Shown piece by piece: positions 49,132-56,467 of a stretch of 64,000 nt of DNA. This DNA comes from Trichococcus patagoniensis (lineage in GTDB: Bacteria; Bacillota; Bacilli; Lactobacillales; Aerococcaceae). The translations under genes were made by a program, and so were the position numbers. The DNA is taken from NCBI RefSeq assembly GCF_003051085.1, contig NZ_QAOM01000006.1, positions 122,158 to 186,157 on the forward strand, in the 5' to 3' direction. The first letter of the stretch is position 1, and each line of letters begins with the position of its first letter. The notes under the pieces were generated by a model. The model did not search any database. It was not told where the DNA came from and saw nothing but the letters and a program-made list of their open reading frames with translations.

Positions 49132-49160
49132 ATTATAATGTAAGCGCCTTAACATTTCAA
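49132..49160 (-). promoter_or_regulatory. Strong promoter of hpf with a cre-like palindrome in the spacer
   Basis: TTGAAA, 17-base spacer, perfect TATAAT on the minus strand. The spacer holds TGTTAAGGCGCTTACA (49139-49154), an imperfect palindrome that resembles a CcpA cre site, although its half-sites are two bases further apart than in the 14-mer consensus. Confidence 0.65.
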
Positions 49161-49173
49161 TGTTTATGATTTA

Positions 49174-49863
49174 TTATCTTGCGATTGTGATGGAATGCAC
49201 CGACCTGAATCCTTGCTTGCACAGGAGGGTTTTCGCGTGGTAGAGCGTTCTTCCGGTAGTATAGACGTCATCAAAAAGAATAATTTCCTGCTGAAGATAT
49301 TTTTTGTGCGCATCCAGCAATAAAAATGGTTGCGCTGTCTGGAGGCGTTCTTGCCTGTTTTTTTCGGATTGTTTTTCGCCGGCGTGCTGGTTTTCCAAAA
49401 ATTTCACGTAGCGGATCCCCGCTTGTTTCAGCATCTCTTCGCATTGGCTGAAGCCCCTTTCCTCGTAACTGGCTGATGATATCGGCAACGGGAGGAACAG
49501 CCCTTTAGGATGCACTCTTTGGAAAGCCTGCAGATCATTCGTGAAGGCACCGGCAAGACGGTAATCGCCTTGGAACTTGTAGCGTTGCAGCCACTCCTTC
49601 ACGACACCCGTATAGCCATAGCAGGCATGATGCGCAATCGTCAGCTCCGGATAGCGGCAAGCCCAGTTTCGGCAGTCCTCGCACAACTCAATGGCTGTTT
49701 GCGGCCGCATGCAACCCGGGCAGTACGTTTGACCGACTAAACGCGGCAACTTTTTGTCGCAGGATCGGCAGATTGTTCCGCAAGCTTTTTTCCCGAAACC
49801 GAAAAGTTCCTGGAGGGTCAAAACCTCGCGGATCTCATTTTGACAAAACAGACACTGACCCAT
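49174..49863 (-). CDS. comFC: ComFC amidophosphoribosyltransferase-like competence protein
   Basis: 229 aa. N-terminal zinc-binding cysteines (CLFC, CRSC, CPGC, CEDC) and a C-terminal phosphoribosyltransferase fold with the PRPP loop IILFDDVYTTGRTL and the family segment YKFQGDYRLA. ComFC acts with ComFA in moving single-stranded DNA into the cytosol during transformation. Overlaps the comFA end by 29 bases. Confidence 0.93.
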   Translation of the reverse strand: MGQCLFCQNEIREVLTLQELFGFGKKACGTICRSCDKKLPRLVGQTYCPGCMRPQTAIELCEDCRNWACRYPELTIAHHACYGYTGVVKEWLQRYKFQGDYRLAGAFTNDLQAFQRVHPKGLFLPLPISSASYEERGFSQCEEMLKQAGIRYVKFLENQHAGEKQSEKNRQERLQTAQPFLLLDAHKKYLQQEIILFDDVYTTGRTLYHAKTLLCKQGFRSVHSITIAR

Positions 49864-51205
49864 TCAGCAGCCCCCTTCTTCCCGCATCCCGGTTCATCGA
49901 GCGAATCTGCCGGACAGCGCCTTGGATGGCTTTCGTTTCGCCATCATGGGCAAAGCAGACCCACCCCGTCGGAAAGTCTTTGTGCCTGCCTGCCCTGCCG
50001 GCAATCTGCACCAGCGAGGCTTCCGTGAAGACCCGATCTTCCGCGCCAAGCACGATGACATCGATGTCCCTGAAAGTCACGCCGCGCTCCAATATGGTCG
50101 TCGTCATCAAAAAATCATATTCCTCAGCCCGCATCCTTTTCACTTTCTCCTCGCGGTCAGGGTCGCTCGCCGAAACGCAAGTGAACTGCTTGTCTGGAAA
50201 AAGTTCCCTCAACCATCCTTCCAGCTCTTCCATCAGTTGGATATGCGGCAAAAAAAGCAGAAAGCGCCGATTCGTTTGGAGCTTCCTTCGGATCAGGGTA
50301 AGGAATCGGGCCGTTTTCTTTTTGTTGATGGCCTTGCGCCAATTCCCGACCCACAGACACTCTGGTTCGGGCAACGCAAAGCCGTGATAGCGGGCAGGCA
50401 ACACCGTAGCCGCCAATCTGCCGTGCTTGAGGTCATTTTGCATGGCCCGTGACGGGGTTGCCGTCAAATAAACCAGCGCACTTGCTTTTTTTCTGGATTT
50501 TTGTGCACCGAACTGCAGGCTCGCATCGTTGTGGTACGGGAAAGAATCGATTTCGTCGATGATCAGGAGATCGAACGCTTCCCGGAAGCGCAGCAACTGA
50601 TGGGTCGTGGCGATGACGAGCGGTGTATAGCTATAGCCCTCCTCATTCCCACCGTACAGCAAGGCCAACGGGACATCAGGGAAAGCTTGCTTGATCCGAG
50701 GGGCCAGTTCCAGGCAAACGTCCACACGCGGGGAAGCCAGGCAGACTCTCCCTCCTTCGCGCAAACAGGCTGCAATCCCTTCAAAAATCATCTCGGTCTT
50801 CCCGGCGCCGGCAACTGCCCAAATCAGGCGTGTCCCTTCAGAAAGGACCGTCACCACGATTTCATCCGATGCCCGTTTCTGTTCGGAGGACAACTGGCCC
50901 TTCCATTGCAGAATCGGTTCCTGGGGCCATGCGAACGAGTTGGTTTCCGGCAGATGATGGAGTACCGTACAGCTTTTGATCTTCCCCATATTCAGGCAAC
51001 TCAAGCAATATAGACAAGCAGTTCCGCATGAGCAAGGCGCTGCCTGCATTTTTTTCCGATCTTGGTTTCCGCAGCGGGTACAGGTCGGCTTCCCGTTCAC
51101 GCGTTCTATTCCGGGTCGTTTCTCAGCCAAATCCAGCAGCGCTTCGTCTGCGTTGCGGCACTCGCTCCTCGTCAACTCCCTGCCGTACAGTTCCTTCCCG
51201 TCCAT
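49835..51205 (-). CDS. comFA: ComFA, DEAD-box DNA translocase for competence
   Basis: 456 aa. N-terminal four-cysteine zinc finger (CTRCGNQ, CSCG, CLYCLSC), then a helicase core: Walker A AVAGAGKTEM, Walker B LLIIDEIDSFP (DEAD-like DEID), YLTATPSR (motif III) and AGRAGRHKDFPTG (motif VI). In transformation ComFA powers uptake of single-stranded DNA. ATG 51205 with GGGAGGATG is preferred to one at 51244. It implies the strain has at least part of a competence system. Confidence 0.94.
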   Translation of the reverse strand: MDGKELYGRELTRSECRNADEALLDLAEKRPGIERVNGKPTCTRCGNQDRKKMQAAPCSCGTACLYCLSCLNMGKIKSCTVLHHLPETNSFAWPQEPILQWKGQLSSEQKRASDEIVVTVLSEGTRLIWAVAGAGKTEMIFEGIAACLREGGRVCLASPRVDVCLELAPRIKQAFPDVPLALLYGGNEEGYSYTPLVIATTHQLLRFREAFDLLIIDEIDSFPYHNDASLQFGAQKSRKKASALVYLTATPSRAMQNDLKHGRLAATVLPARYHGFALPEPECLWVGNWRKAINKKKTARFLTLIRRKLQTNRRFLLFLPHIQLMEELEGWLRELFPDKQFTCVSASDPDREEKVKRMRAEEYDFLMTTTILERGVTFRDIDVIVLGAEDRVFTEASLVQIAGRAGRHKDFPTGWVCFAHDGETKAIQGAVRQIRSMNRDAGRRGLLNGSVSVLSK

Positions 51206-51235
51206 GCCATCCTCCCTTTCACCTTCCCTGGATAG

Positions 51236-51250
51236 CATACGCAAAAAAAG
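51236..51250 (-). promoter_or_regulatory. T-run plus GCGTATG motif upstream of comFA
   Basis: Minus strand T7-GCGTATGCTATCC, 30 bases before comFA. The T run is also the tail of the preceding terminator. Resembles the block before ssb and, loosely, the late-competence box TACGAATA (5 of 8). Confidence 0.25.
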
Positions 51251-51293
51251 CCGCCACTCTTCCGCTGACTATGCGAAGAGTGACGCCTTTTAT
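51243..51293 (-). terminator. Terminator after thpR
   Basis: AAAGGCGTCACTCTTCGC and GCGGAAGAGTGGCGGCTTT pair with few mismatches, then T run on the minus strand. Confidence 0.85.
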
Positions 51294-51299
51294 TTCCGG

Positions 51300-51887
51300 T
51301 CAAGGATTCGTTGGTTTGCTGGATGCTGACTGAATAGTCTGACCGTTGAACGGGAAATCGGCGATCGGGCGATAGACCAGCTTTCCGTTCACCCGCACAC
51401 TTTCGAACAGCGTCAGCGCCGTGACCGGGATTTTCTGTTCAGAGGGCAGCGGCACTTTGCTAAGTGTTTCCCACTCCTGCGACAGTACGATCCCCCGGCC
51501 GAGCGTGAGGTGCGGAATGAAGGCAACCTCGTCGGCGACTGTCGTTGCTTGCACCAAAAGTTCCGCGTTAAGCTGATCATAGAGTTGATGGAGCTGTCCG
51601 TTTTCTTTGATGCCCAGCCAGATGATCCACTTATTTTTTTTGAGAAAATAACCCCATCCATCGGTTTCGACCAGGAACGGCACTTGGTCTGCGGTGCAGC
51701 AGATCAGCGCAGCTTCAATCGCACCTTTCTGTTCCGGATTCACTTCACCGATAAAACGTATCGTCAAATGAAAGTTGTCCGGATCCGTGAATGATCCTTT
51801 GAGGCTGGCACGCTTCACCTCTTCCTGAACGGCACCCAGTTGTTCTTTGATGACATCAGGCAATCTGACGCCGATAAATACTCTCAC
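51300..51887 (-). CDS. thpR: RNA 2',3'-cyclic phosphodiesterase (LigT/ThpR family)
   Basis: 195 aa of the 2H phosphoesterase fold with the two catalytic HxTx motifs HLTI (near residue 40) and HLTL (near 130). Family members open 2',3'-cyclic phosphates on RNA or act on tRNA splicing-type ends. GTG start at 51887 with GGGGGTG ahead. Upstream is degV, separated by a terminator; the biological substrate is unknown. Confidence 0.88.
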   Translation of the reverse strand: MRVFIGVRLPDVIKEQLGAVQEEVKRASLKGSFTDPDNFHLTIRFIGEVNPEQKGAIEAALICCTADQVPFLVETDGWGYFLKKNKWIIWLGIKENGQLHQLYDQLNAELLVQATTVADEVAFIPHLTLGRGIVLSQEWETLSKVPLPSEQKIPVTALTLFESVRVNGKLVYRPIADFPFNGQTIQSASSKPTNP

Positions 51888-51933
51888 AAAAACACCCCCG
51901 CTATCCGTTTAAAAACCAGTCCGAAATTCCCCC

Positions 51934-51979
51934 AGAAAAAAAACAGGAAGGCCAGGACCCAAATGGCCCCTCCTTCCGA
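51934..51979 (-). terminator. Terminator after degV
   Basis: GGAAGG-AGG-GGCC pairs with GGCC-TTCC around an 11-base loop; eight T follow on the minus strand. Confidence 0.8.
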
Positions 51980-52011
51980 ATGAATGTATGATTGCCGCAA
52001 ATATTTGTTGC

Positions 52012-52878
52012 CTATATCGGAAAGCTCAATTCGGTGTCTTCCGTCCAGGTCAGACCAAGAGCACCCTCGCCTAAATGCGTACCGATGACAGGACCGAAAT
52101 AACTCAATTCGAAGCGGATGTCCGGAAATTCTCCTTGGAGATGCTCCAGCCACTCTTGCCCTTTTTCGGGAATATTGCCATGGATGACGGTTGCGATGAT
52201 CGGATAATCCGCCTTTGAAGCCGTCTGGCCCAACAGTTCTTCGATCCGTCGCAATGACCTTGCATTGGTTCTGATTTTTTCGAAAACGACTATCTTTTTG
52301 TCCGAAAAATGCAGCACCGGTTTGATTTTCATGATGGAGCCGATGACAGCCGCTCCACCGGACAGTCTGCCGCCGCGCTGCAGGTTCATCAGGTCATCCA
52401 CCATAAAGTAAGCACGGGAACGTTTTTTCATATGGTCCAATCGCGCCATGATCTGATCCGGGTCGATACCGGCAGCAGCCAACCTTGCAGCCTCCAAGAC
52501 GAAGCGGGCCTGCACGTAACAGCTGATTTCAGAATCGAAGGCATGGATGTTGAACTCCGGATATTCCCTGCTTAGAGCGGCAACATTCTGGTACGTACCA
52601 CTGATGCCGCTTGAGAGATGGACGCTGATGATCGCATCATGTTCCTTCGCCAATTCTTCATACAGCTGATGCATGGCACCCACAGCTGGTTGGGAGCTTT
52701 TCGGGAAATCGCCAGATGATTTCATCAAGGCATAAAAATCCTCAGCAACCAGATCTATTTCTTCTTCATATGATTTTTCTCCGATATTCACGACTAATGG
52801 CAGCATATGAATATGATGCCGCTGACGTATCTCAGCCGTCAGATAAGCGGTACTGTCCGTAACTACTGCAATTTTCAT
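52012..52878 (-). CDS. DegV-family fatty-acid-binding protein
   Basis: 288 aa with the DegV start MKIAVVTDSTAYL (TDST motif), SSGISGTYQNV near residue 90, the LQRGGRLSGGAAVIGS loop and the C-terminal FGPVIGTHLGEGALG. DegV proteins bind fatty acids (FakB-type partners of the kinase FakA). Whether this one works with FakA is not testable here; several DegV paralogues per genome are usual. Its ATG is 8 bases after the murE stop, so it is co-transcribed with murE. Confidence 0.92.
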   Translation of the reverse strand: MKIAVVTDSTAYLTAEIRQRHHIHMLPLVVNIGEKSYEEEIDLVAEDFYALMKSSGDFPKSSQPAVGAMHQLYEELAKEHDAIISVHLSSGISGTYQNVAALSREYPEFNIHAFDSEISCYVQARFVLEAARLAAAGIDPDQIMARLDHMKKRSRAYFMVDDLMNLQRGGRLSGGAAVIGSIMKIKPVLHFSDKKIVVFEKIRTNARSLRRIEELLGQTASKADYPIIATVIHGNIPEKGQEWLEHLQGEFPDIRFELSYFGPVIGTHLGEGALGLTWTEDTELSFPI

Positions 52879-52886
52879 GGAAGTCC

Positions 52887-54380
52887 TCAATCTTTCTGCT
52901 CGTTGCGCAATTCAATCGCTTCAGCCGCCACTTCACTGTCCAACAGGCGGATCATTCTGCCTCTGTCGTTGTAGTCAGCCTCATGTCCACGGCCCAGCAG
53001 GATGACCGTATCTCCCGGTTCTGCGCTGGCGATGGCATGCTGGATGGCTTCCTTGCGGTTTTCGATGTATTCATAGTTGTCCTTTTCGATGCCGGCAAGC
53101 ATCATCGCGATGATCTGTTCCTGCGGCTCTTTCCCAGTGTCGTCCGTCGTCAGGACCACGTAATCGGAGAGTTCCGTACCGATGCGGGCCATGATCGGGC
53201 GTTTTTCATGCTCCCGTTCCCCAGCACCGCCGAAAACGGAAATGACTCTGCCTTGAGTAAAGTCGCGCACCACACTCAATACTTTTTCCATCGCGTCGGG
53301 CGAATGGGCAAAATCGACGTAGACGCCGATGTCGCTCGCGCCAGGCACGATCTCCAATCTGCCGGTAACACCAGCCAATGACGCTACCGCTTTTGTTGCA
53401 TCCTCCAACGCAATGCCCACTGCATAAACAGCCGCCAGCGCAGCCAATGTATTGGAGACATTATAGAGCCCCACTAGGTTCGTCACGACCGGATAGCGTT
53501 CCCCATTGACGATCAGATTGAAGCGTGTCTGCGTCCGGCTGTATGTGATATCCGCTGCAAAGAAATCAGCCGTTTCATCCTTCACGCTGTAAGAAATGAC
53601 TTCTGCCGCCGTAGAGATGCGATAGCTGTGGATCGTTTCATCATCCGCGTTCAGTACCGCCGTTTTCGTCCGTCCATTTTTGCGTCCGTTCCCCAGTTGG
53701 GAGAAGAGCAGCTTTTTCGCTTCGGCATAGGCTTCCATCGTGTGATGAAATTCCATATGTTCATGCGTCAGGTTCGTCATGATCGCGACATCCAGATCAA
53801 GCCCCCATGCTCTGCCCATTTCCAACGCAATCGAGGACAGCTCCAGCGCGAAGTATTCAGTCTCCTTCTCAACCATAAGGTGCAGGGCCTTTTGCATCGT
53901 GATGCTGTCTGGCGTCGTATTTTTCGTTTTGTGCACTTCGTCGCCGATATGCATTTCGATGGTGCCCATCAGTCCGGTTTTTTTGTCCATCGCCTTAAGG
54001 ATGGCTTCCACCAAGTAGGTTACCGTCGTCTTTCCGTTTGTCCCCGTGACGCCGATGACTTTCATCGCCTCGCTCGGATAAGCATAAAAATGATTCGCAA
54101 GCAGACTCATCGCTTTGCCTGTATCGGGAACATACACGACCGGGACAGATGCTGCCACTTTTTCAATATCCCTGTGGGCAACAATCAAGCCCGCACCATT
54201 GGCGACCGCCGTCTCAACGTAATTGTGGCCATCGACTTGCGTACCGTCGATGCAGATAAACAGATCCCCCGATTGGATATCGCGGGAATCCTGACTTATT
54301 TTTCCAATATTCAAAGCGGGATCCAAGCTCCCGACAACTTTTTTCATTTTGAGTACATCGATTAAATCTGTAGCTTTCAC
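52887..54380 (-). CDS. murE: MurE-family UDP-MurNAc-dipeptide ligase
   Basis: 497-aa Mur ligase adding the third stem-peptide amino acid (Lys or meso-Dap). N-terminal UDP-binding domain (SQDSRDIQSGDLFICIDG), ATP loop GVTGTNGKTTVTYL, NLTHEHMEFH, NADDE, and C-terminal VYVDFAHSPDAMEKVL and FGGAGEREHEKRP. Where Dap enzymes have DNPR, this one reads DDTGKEP, so Dap specificity is unlikely. GTG start at 54380 is set by AAGGTGA; the frame stays open into the opposite-strand yigZ and was rejected beyond that. The gene is away from the dcw cluster and next to degV. Confidence 0.92.
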   Translation of the reverse strand: MKATDLIDVLKMKKVVGSLDPALNIGKISQDSRDIQSGDLFICIDGTQVDGHNYVETAVANGAGLIVAHRDIEKVAASVPVVYVPDTGKAMSLLANHFYAYPSEAMKVIGVTGTNGKTTVTYLVEAILKAMDKKTGLMGTIEMHIGDEVHKTKNTTPDSITMQKALHLMVEKETEYFALELSSIALEMGRAWGLDLDVAIMTNLTHEHMEFHHTMEAYAEAKKLLFSQLGNGRKNGRTKTAVLNADDETIHSYRISTAAEVISYSVKDETADFFAADITYSRTQTRFNLIVNGERYPVVTNLVGLYNVSNTLAALAAVYAVGIALEDATKAVASLAGVTGRLEIVPGASDIGVYVDFAHSPDAMEKVLSVVRDFTQGRVISVFGGAGEREHEKRPIMARIGTELSDYVVLTTDDTGKEPQEQIIAMMLAGIEKDNYEYIENRKEAIQHAIASAEPGDTVILLGRGHEADYNDRGRMIRLLDSEVAAEAIELRNEQKD

Positions 54381-54480
54381 GCAGATCACCTTTCCATCGA
54401 CCCCTGTGGCCGTTTGGTCTATTCCATCTAACAATACCACAAATGGAAATGTTCGGAAAGTCCCTTTCCTTCTTCGTGGC

Positions 54481-54509
54481 CTGTCATCCGAGTGCCTCTG
54501 TGGTAAAAT
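54481..54509 (+). promoter_or_regulatory. Promoter of yigZ
   Basis: CTGTCA, 17-base spacer and TGGTAAAAT (extended -10), 30 bases before the ATG. Confidence 0.55.
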
Positions 54510-54539
54510 GAGAATAAAAAAACTTGGAGGGGAAAGGAT

Positions 54540-55211
54540 ATGCTGACAACCTATCACACTATCGCAGAGAGCGGCGTTACAGAGATCATCATCAAGGGTT
54601 CCCGCTTCATCTGCAGCCTCAAACGTGTCCATTCCGAGGACGAGGCCAAAGCATTCATCCAAGCCGTCAAAAAAGAGCATTGGAAAGCGACGCACAACTG
54701 TTCTGCTTACCTGATCGGCGACCAGAACGAAATCCAGCGCGCCCATGACGACGGAGAGCCATCCGGAACAGCCGGCGTCCCGATGCTGGAAGTGCTAAAG
54801 AAAAACGATCTGCGTTATGTCGCAGCCGTCGTCACCCGCTATTTCGGCGGGACAAAGTTGGGGGCCGGCGGATTGATCCGCGCCTACAGCCGATCCGTAG
54901 CGACCGCACTGAAGGATATCGGCATCGTTGTCCGCAGCCTCCAGACAAAAGTCGGCTGCCTCGTTTCCTATTCTGCATCCGGAAAATTGGAGAATTACTT
55001 GGCGCAGGCGCCCTACACTCTGATTGAGGCCCAATACACCGACCAGGTTTGTTTTTTGTGCGGCATCCCTACTGAGGACATCAGCCATTTCCAGGATGCT
55101 GTTACGGATGTCATGAATGGCCGTGTCGTCTTTGAAGTCGGCGAGGAGGACTATGTGGAGCGTTCGATCTCCACAGCTTACGACGAAGCCGATGAAGGCG
55201 AAATCGAATAG
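54540..55211 (+). CDS. YigZ/IMPACT-family protein
   Basis: 223 aa. N-terminal UPF0029/Impact domain with the signature ATHNCSAYLIGD, DDGEPSGTAGVPML and VVTRYFGGTKLGAGGLIRAY, followed by a smaller ferredoxin-like C-terminal domain (about 140-210). Homologues include E. coli YigZ and B. subtilis YvyE; eukaryotic IMPACT regulates Gcn2, but the bacterial role is not settled. The only plus-strand gene of the right half; divergent from murE and convergent with tagO. RBS GGAGGGG. Confidence 0.92.
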   Translation: MLTTYHTIAESGVTEIIIKGSRFICSLKRVHSEDEAKAFIQAVKKEHWKATHNCSAYLIGDQNEIQRAHDDGEPSGTAGVPMLEVLKKNDLRYVAAVVTRYFGGTKLGAGGLIRAYSRSVATALKDIGIVVRSLQTKVGCLVSYSASGKLENYLAQAPYTLIEAQYTDQVCFLCGIPTEDISHFQDAVTDVMNGRVVFEVGEEDYVERSISTAYDEADEGEIE

Positions 55212-55218
55212 ATTTTGA

Positions 55219-55280
55219 ATAAAAAAATGAACAAGCGCGTGATAGCCTATTCGGCTTTCATGGCTTGTTCATTTGTTTTT
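55219..55280. terminator. Bidirectional terminator between yigZ and tagO
   Basis: AAATGAACAAGC and GCTTGTTCATTT with A and T runs outside; inner pairs ATAGCC/GGCTTT. The distal arm overlaps the tagO end. Confidence 0.85.
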
Positions 55281-56366
55281 TTCGTCCTTTTCCCTCAAAA
55301 GGCGATACAATGTCTTGCGCAACTTGGAACGGTTACTGTCCAACAAATTGAAGGAGGCGATGAAGAGCACCACGCCGAAAATCAAACCCACCCCCAAAAC
55401 GACCGTCCCCCAGAAAGAAGAAATCGGGAACAGGATGGCAGTCAGGGAAAAGATGATCGCCAATGCATAAATGACCAAAACGGTCTGGCGGTGCGTAAAG
55501 CCTAACCGCAGCAAACGATGGTGCAGGTGACTTTTGTCCTTCGCGCTGATGGAGCGCTTGTGCAAAGTCCGGCGAAGGACAGCGGCAATCGTGTCCGTCA
55601 ACGGAACTCCCAGAATGGCCACCGGTATCAGGAGCGATACGAAGGTGGCATGTTTCAGTCCGTACAAGGACAGCACCGCAATCATAAACCCTACGAACAG
55701 CGATCCCGTATCCCCCAAGAAAATGGAGGACGGGTAGAAGTTGAAAGGCAAAAAACCCAGCAAACTCGCAACCAAAAGGAAAATCATGACGACTGTGGCC
55801 ACATCCATATAATCGGTGAAGAAATAGCTGACGAATCCCATTGTGGTCAAGGAAATGATTGAGGTTCCCGTCGCCAAGCCATCCAGCCCGTCCATCAGAT
55901 TCACCGCATTTGTGATGACCACAATCCACAGCATCATCACCAAGTAGCCCGCTTCATGGAATTCGATTGTTCCGAAATAATCCAGCGTCAGGCTGTTTAT
56001 TTTGGTGCCCGTAAAAAAATAAAGGACATTCGCCGCAGCAAGGATACCGATCATTTTTTGCCAGGGCCTCAGATCATAGCGATCATCGATGATCCCCGTC
56101 ACCAGGATGATCAGCGAGCTCAAAAACATGATGCCCGCAAAACCGGAACGGTTACTCGGAGGGATCCCTAGGAAAAAGGCACCCCAGTAAGCCAAGAATA
56201 TGGCTACGCCTCCCATCGTCGGCGTCTCCTTGATATGCACTTTCGCTTCGGATGGCTTATCCGTCCAGCGGAACCGCCTCGCTGCCGCACGGAAAAGATA
56301 GGTAAGCAGCATGCTCGCCAGGATCGTTCCGCCGAAAAGAAACATGAAACGTATAAAGAAACTCAC
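55269..56366 (-). CDS. tagO: Undecaprenyl-phosphate GlcNAc-1-phosphate transferase (TagO/WecA family)
   Basis: Membrane enzyme joining GlcNAc-1-P to undecaprenyl phosphate, first step of wall teichoic acid or polysaccharide synthesis. 365 aa with ten or more helices; motifs DKPSEAKVHIKETPTMGG, GIIDDRYDL, NAVNLMDGLDGLATG, GFLPFNFYPSSIFLGDTGSLF and HLHHRLL (the HIHH-type motif of the TagO/WecA group). GTG start at 56366 follows AAAGGAGGG; longer frames have no RBS. Followed by the sulfatase-fold gene, in the same direction. Confidence 0.93.
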   Translation of the reverse strand: MSFFIRFMFLFGGTILASMLLTYLFRAAARRFRWTDKPSEAKVHIKETPTMGGVAIFLAYWGAFFLGIPPSNRSGFAGIMFLSSLIILVTGIIDDRYDLRPWQKMIGILAAANVLYFFTGTKINSLTLDYFGTIEFHEAGYLVMMLWIVVITNAVNLMDGLDGLATGTSIISLTTMGFVSYFFTDYMDVATVVMIFLLVASLLGFLPFNFYPSSIFLGDTGSLFVGFMIAVLSLYGLKHATFVSLLIPVAILGVPLTDTIAAVLRRTLHKRSISAKDKSHLHHRLLRLGFTHRQTVLVIYALAIIFSLTAILFPISSFWGTVVLGVGLIFGVVLFIASFNLLDSNRSKLRKTLYRLLREKDEKNK

Positions 56367-56467
56367 CGGAACCCTCCTTTCACCCTTTATCTCCTTCATC
56401 ATAGGCGATTCTGGACCTACATGCAAATCCGACTCTCACACAAGCCGCAAGTCTGAGGCAATCTGTT

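Noticed and set aside
51884..52011. Small protein gene between degV and thpR
   Set aside because: The frame runs through the degV terminator stem and has no start with an RBS.
54381..54746. N-terminal extension of murE of about 120 residues
   Set aside because: It is antisense to the well-supported yigZ, does not resemble Mur ligases and has no RBS; the GTG at 54380 fits the family start.
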